A stretch of 7,099 nucleotides of DNA. Origin: an uncultured Clostridia bacterium. Lineage in GTDB: Bacteria > Bacillota > Clostridia > Christensenellales > Aristaeellaceae. The position numbers and the translations under genes are program-made. The stretch is taken from the NCBI GenBank assembly GCA_946626395.1, contig CAMOUF010000193.1, positions 1 to 7,099 on the forward strand, read 5' to 3'. The notes below the pieces were generated by a model. That model made no database searches. It was not told where the DNA came from and saw only the letters and a list, made by a program, of their open reading frames with translations. Numbering within the stretch: the first letter of the stretch is position 1; the number at the start of each line of letters is the position of its first letter. Below, in pieces: positions 1-6,089 of the stretch.

Positions 1-579
1 CAGCACCACGTTCCGCTGCTGGGGAGACCGCAGGGTCTTCAGGTTCGGCAGCCGCTCCCAGGTTTCAAGATCCTTCGTGCGCACGATGCCCGCCGCGGCC
101 ACCGCCGCGGAAAGATCCGGGTTCTTCGGATCCTTGCTCTCGGAGCAGAAGACGCCGTAGATCCATCCGTCCTCGTGCCGCGTCAGCCGCATGTCATAGA
201 CGTTGGTTTCCTCCTCCGTGTCGGGCAGCAGGATGGGCCGGTCCCGGAAGCGGAAGCCCTCCGTGGGCCGGTCGCTTTCCGCCACGGCGAAAAAGCTCTT
301 GCGGTCCATGCCTTCCACCCGAACCACCAGGCAGTATTTCCCGTTCAGCTTGATGGCCCCGCTGTTCAGCGTGGCGTTGACCCCCAGGCGCTGCATCATG
401 TAAGGGTTGGCAGCCGGGTCCGCGTCATACATCCAGAATGGCGGAATATGCTCCCGGGTCAGGACAGGATTGCGATAGCGGGAAAAAATGCCGTTATAGA
501 AATGCTCGTCCACTGGGTTCGGGCGGCTGACCACCCGCTCATAGGCTTCCATCAGGGATTGAAAGCTGCGGCTTTTCAT
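1..579 (-). CDS. GH130 4-O-beta-D-mannosyl-D-glucose phosphorylase, N-terminal half (cut by window edge)
   Basis: Cytosolic glycoside phosphorylase (no signal peptide) that, in this family, uses phosphate to split mannosyl-beta-1,4-glucose into mannose-1-phosphate and glucose during mannan use. The minus strand is open for 193 codons from ATG at 579 to the edge. The start has an AGGAG ribosome site about 10 bases upstream. Residues that read like family GH130 subfamily 1 include NPVLTREHIPPFW (37-49), GAIKLNGKYCLVVRVEG (74-90), DRKSFFAVAESD (92-103), EETNVYDMRLT (123-133) and DGWIYGVFCSE. Asp129 in NVYDMR aligns by eye with the proton-donor Asp known for Bacteroides mannosyl-glucose phosphorylase. 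The family is about 390 residues long, so roughly half is present and the phosphate-binding C-terminal part is off the window. Specificity for mannosyl-glucose rather than mannooligosaccharides is inferred from recalled similarity. The gene is divergent from the MATE gene. Confidence 0.9.
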   Translation of the reverse strand, partial: MKSRSFQSLMEAYERVVSRPNPVDEHFYNGIFSRYRNPVLTREHIPPFWMYDADPAANPYMMQRLGVNATLNSGAIKLNGKYCLVVRVEGMDRKSFFAVAESDRPTEGFRFRDRPILLPDTEEETNVYDMRLTRHEDGWIYGVFCSESKDPKNPDLSAAVAAAGIVRTKDLETWERLPNLKTLRSPQQRNVVL

Positions 580-681
580 CGTATTCTGTCTCCTATTATT
601 TCGTTTGTTTCCCCATTCACCCATTCGTTTTTCAGTTCAGGCCCAGTGAATACGGGTTTGCGAGCTCTTCGCCCCAAGTCC

Positions 682-706
682 GGACGCATATCCCGATACA
701 GCGTCC
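682..706 (-). promoter_or_regulatory. Hairpin in the GH130 mRNA leader
   Basis: GGACGC (682-687) and GCGTCC (701-706) are perfectly complementary. Inside them TAT (689-691) can pair with ATA (696-698) around a CCCG loop. It lies in the predicted 218-base leader, about 100 bases before the GH130 start. No U-tract follows, so it is not an intrinsic terminator. A second small stem, 712-716 with 721-725, lies next to it on the promoter side. A regulatory role is only a possibility. Confidence 0.3.
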
Positions 707-803
707 CTCAAAAGCCAGTCGGCTTCCATGGTATGGCCATAAGAACGCATATTCAAAGGGAATGGAAATCTCTGTTAAACACCTCCAACCTGTGTTCCGC
801 TCT

Positions 804-832
804 ATTATATACTTTCATCACAAAATAGGCAA
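804..832 (-). promoter_or_regulatory. Sigma-A-type promoter for the GH130 gene
   Basis: Read on the minus strand: -35 box TTGCCT (832-827), spacer of exactly 17 bases, -10 box TATAAT (809-804, perfect consensus). Transcription would begin near 797, giving a leader of about 218 bases before the ATG at 579. No competing gene lies between. Confidence 0.65.
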
Positions 833-900
833 GCATTCTTCCTATTACCAGGATTGGTTTAAAGGTTGTTTTTCCAAGAAAACCTATTGCGGATTGGAAT

Positions 901-914
901 CATGTTATAACATG
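901..914. repeat. 14-bp perfect palindrome, candidate operator
   Basis: CATGTTATAACATG is its own reverse complement. It sits about 70 bases upstream of the minus-strand -35 box and about 100 bases upstream of the plus-strand -35 box, in the AT-rich centre of the divergent region. The half-site CATGTTT occurs again at 911-917, with its complement AAACATG at 949-955. This suggests a dimeric regulator site; which protein binds is unknown. Confidence 0.4.
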
Positions 915-940
915 TTTGTTGGCTTCCGCTGTTACAAACA
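913..940. repeat. Inverted repeat TGTTTGT-N14-ACAAACA
   Basis: Perfect 7-bp arms at 913-919 and 934-940 are separated by 14 bases. The arm centres are 21 bp apart, about two helical turns, a geometry that suits a dimeric DNA-binding protein. It overlaps the end of the 901-914 palindrome. It could also form a weak hairpin, but no transcript is predicted to cross it. Confidence 0.35.
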
Positions 941-1012
941 AGGAACGAAAACATGCTTGTATTCGTTGCGTATCCGGAAAAAAAGTGACTTTGATTATCC
1001 TCTCCCAGGTGA

Positions 1013-1041
1013 TTGACGAAGGGCCGCGTTTGATATATGAT
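1013..1041 (+). promoter_or_regulatory. Sigma-A-type promoter for the MATE gene
   Basis: TTGACG (1013-1018) and TATGAT (1036-1041) are separated by exactly 17 bases, each one mismatch from consensus. The start point would be near 1048, giving a short leader of about 38 bases before the ATG at 1086. Confidence 0.65.
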
Positions 1042-1085
1042 GTGTCCGGATTCTTTTTTACTGGGAAAGAGAGAGTACGACCGAT

Positions 1086-2474
1086 ATGCAAAAGTATCTA
1101 TGGGCTTCCAAGGAACAAAAAGCGCTTGGGCCGGAATACATTGGCCTGGGGCAGCTGGCCCTGCCGATTCTGCTGGAAAGCATCCTGCGCTCCACCGTCG
1201 GGCTGATCGACGTGGCGTTTCTGTCCCGGCTGTCGGACAGCGTGGTCAGCGCGGTCAGCGTAGCCAACCAATACATTATCCTGTGCCAGATCATCGCGTC
1301 ATCCCTGGCGGGCGGCTCCATTGTCTGCATCAATCAGGCCATCGGCATGAAGAATTACAGGCGCGTGGTCAAGCTGTCCTCCATTGCGCTGGCGGCCAAT
1401 ATGCTGCTGGGCATGGTTTTCGGGCTGCTGTTTCTGTTCGGGTCCAATTCCTTGCTTTTCATCATGCGGATGGAGCCCGCCTCCACCGGCTATGCCTGCC
1501 GCTATATGAACATTGTGGGCGGCATGATGATTTTCCAATGCGTGGAAATCGTATCGGCCAGCCTGTGCCGCTCCATGGGCCACCCCAACGCGCCGCTGAT
1601 CATCAACCTGGCGGAAAACCTGGTGAACATCGTGGGCAACTATCTGGCCGTGTTCCATCACGCGGCCCTGGGGATAGACCCGCTGGACGGCGTGGCTCTG
1701 GCCACGGTGCTTAGCCGCGTGACAGGCATGACGATCTCCCTGGCGATCGTTCATCGGGCCGGGGTGCGTTTTTCCTTTCGGTCGCTCGTCCCCTTCCCCA
1801 AAGAGGATATCCGCCTTTCTCTCTCCATCGGCATTCCGGGCGGGTTCAACAACATCGCTTATTCTGTCAGCCAGATCATTTCCACCGCCATCATCACCAT
1901 CCTGGGAGAAACGATGGTGGCCACCAAGGTGTATGTCAACAATATCGTGCATTATGTCGCCCTGGTGGGCATGGCCTTTGGCAGCGCCAGCTCCATTCTT
2001 ATCGGGTACAAGATCGGCGCGGGAGAGTATGAGGAAGCGAATGTTGTCCGCGCCCTGGTGACGAAGATCGGGCTGATCTCCAATATCGCTTTTTCGCTGC
2101 TTTTCATCCTGCTGCGGTATCCGCTGCTGAGGATATTTACTGACAACGAAACCATCCTGCGGGTAGGCGGGATGATTTTCATTCTTGATTTGGCGGTGGA
2201 AATCGGACGGTCGCTGAACAACACCGTTGCCAGCGCATTGCAGGCCACCGGCGATGTGACCTATCAGATGATCGTGAACCAGCTGAGCGGATGGATCGTG
2301 TCCGTGGGCGGGGCGTATCTGTTTGGCATCATGTTTGGCTGGGGCTTGTACGGCGTGTGGCTGGCCTTCGCCCTGGATGAAATGACGCGGGGCCTGATCC
2401 TGCTGCGCCGCTGGCGCAGCGGCAAATGGCGCGCCGGGGCGGAAGCGCGCAGAAAAAGGATTGCCGAAAACTGA
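1086..2474 (+). CDS. MATE-family multidrug/metabolite efflux transporter
   Basis: Polytopic inner-membrane antiporter of 462 residues, the normal length for MATE proteins, which export cationic drugs or metabolites using an H+ or Na+ gradient. The N-terminal hydrophobic stretch LGQLALPILLESILRSTVGL (residues 17-36) leads into IDVAFLSRLSDSVVSAVSVANQ, which matches the family pattern around the first two helices. A second copy of the pattern begins near IRLSLSIGIPGGFNNIAYSV. The rest alternates hydrophobic helices and short loops, consistent with about 12 membrane segments. The protein ends in a basic tail rich in R and K. The ATG at 1086 has a purine-rich site (GGGAAAGAGAGAG, 1063-1075) 10 bases upstream and lies just after a good promoter. 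Substrate cannot be told from sequence. The next frame downstream begins 18 bases after the stop. Confidence 0.93.
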   Translation: MQKYLWASKEQKALGPEYIGLGQLALPILLESILRSTVGLIDVAFLSRLSDSVVSAVSVANQYIILCQIIASSLAGGSIVCINQAIGMKNYRRVVKLSSIALAANMLLGMVFGLLFLFGSNSLLFIMRMEPASTGYACRYMNIVGGMMIFQCVEIVSASLCRSMGHPNAPLIINLAENLVNIVGNYLAVFHHAALGIDPLDGVALATVLSRVTGMTISLAIVHRAGVRFSFRSLVPFPKEDIRLSLSIGIPGGFNNIAYSVSQIISTAIITILGETMVATKVYVNNIVHYVALVGMAFGSASSILIGYKIGAGEYEEANVVRALVTKIGLISNIAFSLLFILLRYPLLRIFTDNETILRVGGMIFILDLAVEIGRSLNNTVASALQATGDVTYQMIVNQLSGWIVSVGGAYLFGIMFGWGLYGVWLAFALDEMTRGLILLRRWRSGKWRAGAEARRKRIAEN

Positions 2475-2492
2475 CGGGAGGTACAGGCGTAT

Positions 2493-2687
2493 GTGGAAAA
2501 AGCCGACCTGTGGATCAACGCCCATAAGGCAGAATTCATCGAAGAAATCCAGGGGCTGGCGTGGGTACAGGCATACGGCTTTGACATGGAGGATTTGAAC
2601 GGTTACGCGGGGGAACAGATAAAAAAACATCTGCGCCTATTGGCAGGCGGGCAAATCATGGCAAAATGTGTTCCGTTCTCAAATTGA
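2493..2687 (+). pseudogene. Remnant of an M20-family metallopeptidase, N-terminal part with internal deletion
   Basis: A 64-codon frame opens at GTG 2493, with GGGAGG at 2476-2481 (11-base spacing), directly behind the MATE gene as if in its operon. The start VEKADLWINAHKAEFIEEIQGLA reads like the first helix of M20 dipeptidases, which normally continue into a RIPSVS-like motif. That motif is missing. The frame jumps to YGFDMEDLNGYAG, which resembles the family segment usually found about 40-50 residues later. It then loses similarity (EQIKKHLRLL) and stops. None of the metal ligands of the family is present. An ATG at 2491, better spaced from the ribosome site, opens a different 35-codon frame of no recognisable sequence. 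The M20 assignment is by recalled similarity only; a short unrelated protein is possible. Confidence 0.45.
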
Positions 2688-2713
2688 GGGGAATGATGCG
2701 GTCCACTTATCAT
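2684..2713 (+). promoter_or_regulatory. Possible weak promoter for the secreted protein
   Basis: TTGAGG (2684-2689) and TATCAT (2708-2713) are 18 bases apart, overlapping the end of the preceding remnant. The implied leader would be about 65 bases. The match is moderate and may be chance; transcription from the MATE promoter is the alternative. Confidence 0.3.
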
Positions 2714-2786
2714 ACCAAAAAGCAGGACGAAGAAATACGGAACAGCGAACAATTACAAAAAAATCAAGAGGGGGAGAAAAAATTTT

Positions 2787-3281
2787 ATGAAACGTCTGAT
2801 GCTGGTTTGGATAATGGTTCTGTGTCTGGTTCCGGCGAATGCGTGGGCGGAGGATGAAACCCTCCCAGCGCTTCATTCGGGTATGTCCATGGAGCAAGTG
2901 GAAGCCATCTGGGGAAGATGTGCCGGGAGTGACAGCTATAACGGGAATTTGCGATGGTATGAAAAGGACGGTCATACGCTGATCTGCGGTTTTTCATGGT
3001 ACAACCCCTCAAAGGATATATGGTATAATGGGCATTGGAGCGATGAGGATATTTGGGGTTTGACGGATTGGATTGAGTTTGACTCCAATCGGCGCCGCGT
3101 GGGAGGAAACATCCCTGCTTCGGATTCCGTCTGGCATGTCATGCGGGAAATCGCTGTATGGAATGAAGAAGAATACAATCATTTGTCCCCTGAAGAGGAA
3201 TCGCGTATCCGAATGCATGATATTGGCAGCGGCTATGCAATTCCTGCAAAAATCACCGGAGACGGTTGGATCGTTGAGTAG
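2787..3281 (+). CDS. Secreted small protein with SmpA/OmlA-like motif, ending at an in-frame TAG
   Basis: 164 residues. The start ATG has AGGGGGAG at 2769-2776, 10 bases upstream. Residues 1-21 form a clear Sec signal peptide: MKR, a hydrophobic core, then ANAWA before Glu22, a good signal-peptidase I site and no lipobox Cys. The mature part begins with LHSGMSMEQVEAIWG (29-43), then aromatic strands such as LRWYEKDGHTLICGF. This is the pattern of SmpA/OmlA and BLIP-like domains, where a helix starting GMT-EQV is followed by beta strands. It is rich in Trp and acidic residues. No catalytic motif is visible and the function is unknown. The TAG at 3279-3281 is the only TAG among the gene stops in this window. 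The same frame stays open afterwards (see 3282-3467), so the protein may be truncated. The gene is not recognised as a named family member. Confidence 0.75.
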   Translation: MKRLMLVWIMVLCLVPANAWAEDETLPALHSGMSMEQVEAIWGRCAGSDSYNGNLRWYEKDGHTLICGFSWYNPSKDIWYNGHWSDEDIWGLTDWIEFDSNRRRVGGNIPASDSVWHVMREIAVWNEEEYNHLSPEEESRIRMHDIGSGYAIPAKITGDGWIVE

Positions 3282-3467
3282 GACATTGTTCCTGTCCCGA
3301 TTCCCTGCATAGGACAGTCCGTCGCAGAAATCATCCTGCCGCTTATTCTTTTGATCGGACTTGTTCTCGGGTGTCTGATACTCATACCTGCATGTATCAT
3401 TAAAACTGTGCGGAGGAAGAGCAAAGAGAGGCTGGCCCGGCCGCATCACCCAGACGAGCGCGGCTGA
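3282..3467 (+). pseudogene. In-frame continuation of the secreted protein past TAG: transmembrane helix and basic tail
   Basis: Starting at the codon right after TAG, 61 sense codons follow in the same frame as the secreted protein and end at TGA 3465-3467. They encode a short Pro-rich linker (DIVPVPIPCIGQ), a hydrophobic span of about 24 residues starting IILPLILLIGLVLG and ending in ACII (182-205 if TAG is residue 165), then KTVRRKSKER. That is a standard stop-transfer anchor with a cytoplasmic basic tail. No in-frame ATG or GTG with a ribosome site precedes it, so it is unlikely to be a separate gene. Joined with the upstream part it would give a type I membrane protein of about 226 residues. 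Nonsense mutation, sequence error, or read-through are all possible. Confidence 0.6.
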
Positions 3468-3496
3468 GGGCGAAGCAGCCCCACCGACCCCGCTGC

Positions 3497-3636
3497 CGCT
3501 TCGGCCACGGCCTGAGCGATACATCCTTTGAATACAGGGATTTAAAACTGGACAAGAAAGAAACCAAGCCCTTTAAAAAGTGAATATTTCTTTAAAGCTC
3601 AGGAACACCGGGAAATATGCCGGAACGGAAATCGTT
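3497..3636 (+). pseudogene. Remnant of a GH3 beta-glucosidase C-terminal region with a frameshift
   Basis: From 3497 the frame reads RFGHGLSDTSFEYRDLKLD and continues KKETKPFKK to a TGA at 3581. FGHGLS-T-F-Y is the hallmark at the start of the Fn3-like C-terminal domain of GH3 enzymes. The neighbouring frame takes over at GTG 3580 with VNISLKLRNTGKYAGTEIV, the next part of the same domain (NTG-xx-AG-E-V). One extra A in the run of five A at 3575-3579 would join the two into a continuous domain. The catalytic part of GH3 is absent upstream, and similarity ends after GTEIV, before the expected QLYV. This is therefore a double-ended fragment, not a functional enzyme. Confidence 0.7.
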
Positions 3637-3741
3637 TCTTCCGCCGAAGACATTCGCTTGCAGGATTCCTTCACCATGATGGAGAATGCTTATCTTGCAG
3701 GCAAGGCCCGGACGTTCTATGCGCCGGGCCGCATCGAGTAA
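3637..3741 (+). pseudogene. Unidentified C-terminal protein fragment fused to the GH3 remnant
   Basis: In the same frame as the second GH3 piece, 34 codons (SSAEDIRLQDSFTMMENAYL and 14 more, ending YAPGRIE) run to TAA 3739-3741, directly abutting the ribosome site of the GH78 gene. The sequence looks like real protein and is not part of a GH3 domain. It is probably the tail of a former gene that sat immediately upstream of GH78 and was joined to GH3 by deletion. I do not recognise its family. Confidence 0.4.
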
Positions 3742-3747
3742 GGGAGG
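3742..3747 (+). promoter_or_regulatory. Ribosome binding site that decides a TTG start
   Basis: GGGAGG lies 8 bases before TTG 3756. There is no ATG or GTG at a usable distance in the GH78 frame, and the N-terminal domain of the enzyme begins soon after this codon, so TTG is the likely start. Confidence 0.65.
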
Positions 3748-3755
3748 AAGGACTC

Positions 3756-5921
3756 TTGGAAATCAAAAGAAGCAATTGGATCACGGTATCCCAGGATACA
3801 GGCGACGTTTGCCCTGTATTCCGCAGGCAGTGGACATCCCCCAAAACCATCGCAAAAGCAGAACTAAAAATCACCACGTTAGGCGTTTACGAAGCCCAGA
3901 TCAACGGCCAGCGGGTGGGCGACTACGTGCTGGCCCCCGGCTGGACCAGCTATGATCACCGCCTCCAGGTACAGACCTATGACGTGACGGCGCTGCTGCA
4001 AACAGAAAACGACCTGCAGGTCACCGTGGGCCGGGGCTGGTTCCGCTCGCCCATGCCCGGCTGGCTGAACAGCGAGGACAAGCTGCGGCGGATGGCTCAG
4101 CCCTGCGGGCTGATTGCTTCCCTGCATATTTGTTATGCCGACGGATCAGAAGAAACCGTCCGCACTGATGAAACCTGGCAGTGGGCGGAAAGCCGGATTC
4201 TGTTCAGCGAAATCTATGACGGCGAAACCTGCGACGCCCGCATCACACTGGAGGATTGGCAGCCGGTAAAGACGCTGGCATGGAGCAAGGATATCCTGCT
4301 CCCCCAGGAGGGCGAAGAAATCCGGGAGACAGAGCGCATCGCCGCGAAACGCATTTTCAAAACCCCCCAGGGCGACACTGTGGTGGACTTCGGCCAGGAG
4401 GTCACGGGCTATGTGGAAATCACGCTGAATGCCCATGCCGGGGATGAAGTGCTGTTTGATCATGCCGAGGTGCAGGACAAGAACGGCAACTGGTATAACG
4501 AAAACTACCGCGGCGCGAAGGCCCAGGCAAAGTATATCTGCCGGGACGGGCAGCAAACCTGGCATCCTCAGCTCACCTTCTTTGGCTTCCGGTATATCCG
4601 GCTTTTGTCCTGGCCCGGAGAAGCTAAGCCGGAAAGCTTCACTGCCATTGCGGTGCATTCCCATATGAAGCGTACCGGCTGGCTGAAATCGGGCAACGCC
4701 GAACTGAACCAGCTGTTTTCCAACATCGTGTGGGGCCAGCGGGGCAACTTCCTGGACGTGCCCACCGACTGCCCCCAGCGGGATGAGCGGCTGGGCTGGA
4801 CGGGGGACGCACAAGTGTTCATTAAAACCGCCAGCTACCTTTTTGATACCGAGCGCTTCTTCAAAAAGTGGCTCCACGACATGGCCGCCGACCAGCGGGA
4901 AAGCGGCGAAGTGGGCCAGGTAATCCCCGATCTGATGCCCGAAGGGCCCAGCAGCGCCGCCTGGGGCGACGCGGCCGCCATCTGCCCCTGGCAGGTATAC
5001 CAGACCTACGGCGACAAGGCCGTGCTGGAAGACCAGTTCGAGAGCATGAAAAAATGGGTGGACTTCATTGGTTCGGTGACGAAAACGCCCAACCTGTGGA
5101 TCGACCATTTTCACTTTGGCGATTGGCTGGGCCTGGACGCGCCTGACGGCAGCTATAAGGGCAGCACCCGGGAGGATTTCATTGCCAGCGCGTTCTATGC
5201 CCATTCCACCGAACTGGTGGTGAAGGCGGGCAAACTGCTTGGCAAGGATGTTTCCGCTTATGAAAAGCTGCATGGGGATATCGTAAACACTTTCCGCAAG
5301 ACCTTCCCCGAATACAAAACCCAGACCGAACACGTGCTGGCTGTACATTTTGGCCTGGCGGAAAATATACAAAAGACCGCCGACGCCCTGGCCAACATGG
5401 TCAAGGCGGACGGTGTGCAGCTGCGCACCGGTTTTGTTGGCACCCCCTACATCCTGCATGTGCTGAGCAATTACGGCCACGCGGATTTGGCCTGGTCGCT
5501 GGTGCTGCGGCGGGAGGATCCCGGCTGGCTGTACCCCGTCACCAAAGGGGCCACCACCATCTGGGAGCACTGGGACGGCATCAAGCCCGACGGCTCCTTC
5601 TGGAGCAGGGACATGAACTCCTTCAACCATTATTCCTACGGCGCAGTGGCGGACTGGGTGTTCGAGCAGGCGGCGGGGATTCAGCACGCTGAGGACAAGC
5701 CCGGCTTTGAGGAATTGATTTATGCGCCCCATCCCGACGCGCGCCTTGGCTGGCTGCAGGCCAAACTGGACCCCCGCCACGGCACGGTCAGCGCCCTGTG
5801 GGTATGTCAGGAAGACGGGATTCGTTATGAACTGGAAACGCCGGTGCATACAAAAGTCTGCCTGAACGGGAAAGAAACCTGGGTGAAGCCCGGCAAATAT
5901 ACCTTCTGGACAGAGAAGTAA
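3756..5921 (+). CDS. GH78 alpha-L-rhamnosidase
   Basis: Inverting hydrolase that releases terminal L-rhamnose from plant glycosides and rhamnogalacturonan fragments. It has 721 residues and no signal peptide, so it acts in the cytoplasm on imported substrate. Residues about 20-160 form the N-terminal beta-sandwich (LGVYEAQINGQRVGDYVLAPGWTSYD). Residues about 190-300 form the rhamnosidase concanavalin-like domain (VVDFGQEVTGYVEI, FFGFRYIRLL). The alpha/alpha-barrel follows, with the signature DVPTDCPQRDERLGWTGDAQ at 334-353; Glu344 matches the known general acid position. TTIWEHWDG at 600-608 supplies Glu604, matching the general base. The C-terminal beta domain closes with NGKETWVKPGKYTFW. 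The length is at the short end of the family and all key parts are present. It starts at TTG. The gene stands between two stretches of GH3 debris and is probably cotranscribed with the esterase downstream. Confidence 0.95.
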   Translation: MEIKRSNWITVSQDTGDVCPVFRRQWTSPKTIAKAELKITTLGVYEAQINGQRVGDYVLAPGWTSYDHRLQVQTYDVTALLQTENDLQVTVGRGWFRSPMPGWLNSEDKLRRMAQPCGLIASLHICYADGSEETVRTDETWQWAESRILFSEIYDGETCDARITLEDWQPVKTLAWSKDILLPQEGEEIRETERIAAKRIFKTPQGDTVVDFGQEVTGYVEITLNAHAGDEVLFDHAEVQDKNGNWYNENYRGAKAQAKYICRDGQQTWHPQLTFFGFRYIRLLSWPGEAKPESFTAIAVHSHMKRTGWLKSGNAELNQLFSNIVWGQRGNFLDVPTDCPQRDERLGWTGDAQVFIKTASYLFDTERFFKKWLHDMAADQRESGEVGQVIPDLMPEGPSSAAWGDAAAICPWQVYQTYGDKAVLEDQFESMKKWVDFIGSVTKTPNLWIDHFHFGDWLGLDAPDGSYKGSTREDFIASAFYAHSTELVVKAGKLLGKDVSAYEKLHGDIVNTFRKTFPEYKTQTEHVLAVHFGLAENIQKTADALANMVKADGVQLRTGFVGTPYILHVLSNYGHADLAWSLVLRREDPGWLYPVTKGATTIWEHWDGIKPDGSFWSRDMNSFNHYSYGAVADWVFEQAAGIQHAEDKPGFEELIYAPHPDARLGWLQAKLDPRHGTVSALWVCQEDGIRYELETPVHTKVCLNGKETWVKPGKYTFWTEK

Positions 5922-5926
5922 GGAGG
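5921..5926 (+). promoter_or_regulatory. Ribosome site that leads into a broken start
   Basis: A perfect AGGAGG overlaps the last base of the GH78 stop codon. The ideally spaced ATG at 5936 (9 bases on) opens a frame that stops after three codons (ATG CGA GCA TGA). The protein-like frame begins at ATG 5944, eight bases later and out of phase. This suggests a one-base indel at the start of a former gene. Confidence 0.5.
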
Positions 5927-5943
5927 ACGTAAGCCATGCGAGC

Positions 5944-6048
5944 ATGAAGATCAATCAGGATTGGGATTTCGGCCTGGGTCCGGTGGACCTGGGAAAAGTA
6001 CCACTATTGGGTTTTCTCGGAAGAGGAACTGGGGAAACATCTCTTTAA
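5944..6048 (+). pseudogene. N-terminal fragment of a lost gene, resembling a GH2-type start
   Basis: 34 codons begin MKINQDWDFGLGPVDLGKVP and end at TAA 6046-6048. The pattern of a short lead, IN-xxW-F-LG, resembles the first strand of GH2 beta-galactosidase-like enzymes (often IN-NW-F-LG), but the match is short and from memory. It follows a strong ribosome site directly behind GH78, as expected of an operon gene. Similarity vanishes after about 20 residues. It seems to be the head of a gene whose body was removed, leaving the junction with the GH3 tail at 6090. Confidence 0.35.
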
Positions 6049-6064
6049 CCTTCAAAGAAAGGTT

Positions 6065-6083
6065 CCCCCCCCCCAGAAAAAAA
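6065..6083 (+). repeat. Homopolymer pair: ten C then AG then seven A
   Basis: C10 at 6065-6074 and A7 at 6077-6083 are separated by AG. They lie exactly in the gap between the two gene fragments (5944-6048 and 6090-6425). Such runs are unusual for this otherwise mixed-composition DNA. They are prone to slippage in the cell and to error in sequencing and assembly. Confidence 0.8.
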
Positions 6084-6089
6084 GCATGA

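Larger units (their letters stand above)
580..1085. other. Divergent intergenic region without a convincing gene
   Basis: This 506-base stretch separates the two divergent genes. It holds a minus-strand promoter (804-832), a plus-strand promoter (1013-1041), a palindrome (901-914), an inverted repeat (913-940) and a leader hairpin (682-706). Bases 800-1010 are clearly AT-rich compared with the flanking genes. Short open frames exist on both strands but lack ribosome sites and recognisable protein sequence. Bases 580-797 would be the untranslated leader of the GH130 gene. Confidence 0.7.

Noticed and set aside
175..828. Long open frame on the plus strand opposite the GH130 gene
   Set aside because: It lies antisense to a clearly recognisable GH130 coding sequence, runs into the intergenic region, and has no recognisable protein sequence or ribosome site.
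762..1016. 84-codon frame in the divergent intergenic region
   Set aside because: No spaced ribosome site, no recognisable domain, AT-rich base use unlike the real genes, and it overlaps the minus-strand promoter and the palindromes.
1299..2630. 443-codon frame on the minus strand
   Set aside because: Exact antisense of the MATE gene; rich in His, Gln, Pro and Gly as expected of a shadow frame.
3463..3480. GGCTG/CAGCC stem as a terminator
   Set aside because: Only five pairs and no T-run follows on either strand.
3009..3524. 171-codon minus-strand frame across the secreted protein
   Set aside because: Composition is low in protein-like pattern, there is no ribosome site, and it covers the recognisable signal-peptide protein and GH3 debris on the other strand.
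3528..3587. Promoter directly upstream of GH78
   Set aside because: TTGAAT and TGGACA boxes occur but no -10 box of reasonable quality lies 16-18 bases downstream.
4146..5954. 602-codon frame on the minus strand
   Set aside because: Antisense of the GH78 catalytic region, whose motifs are unmistakable; a GC-skew shadow.
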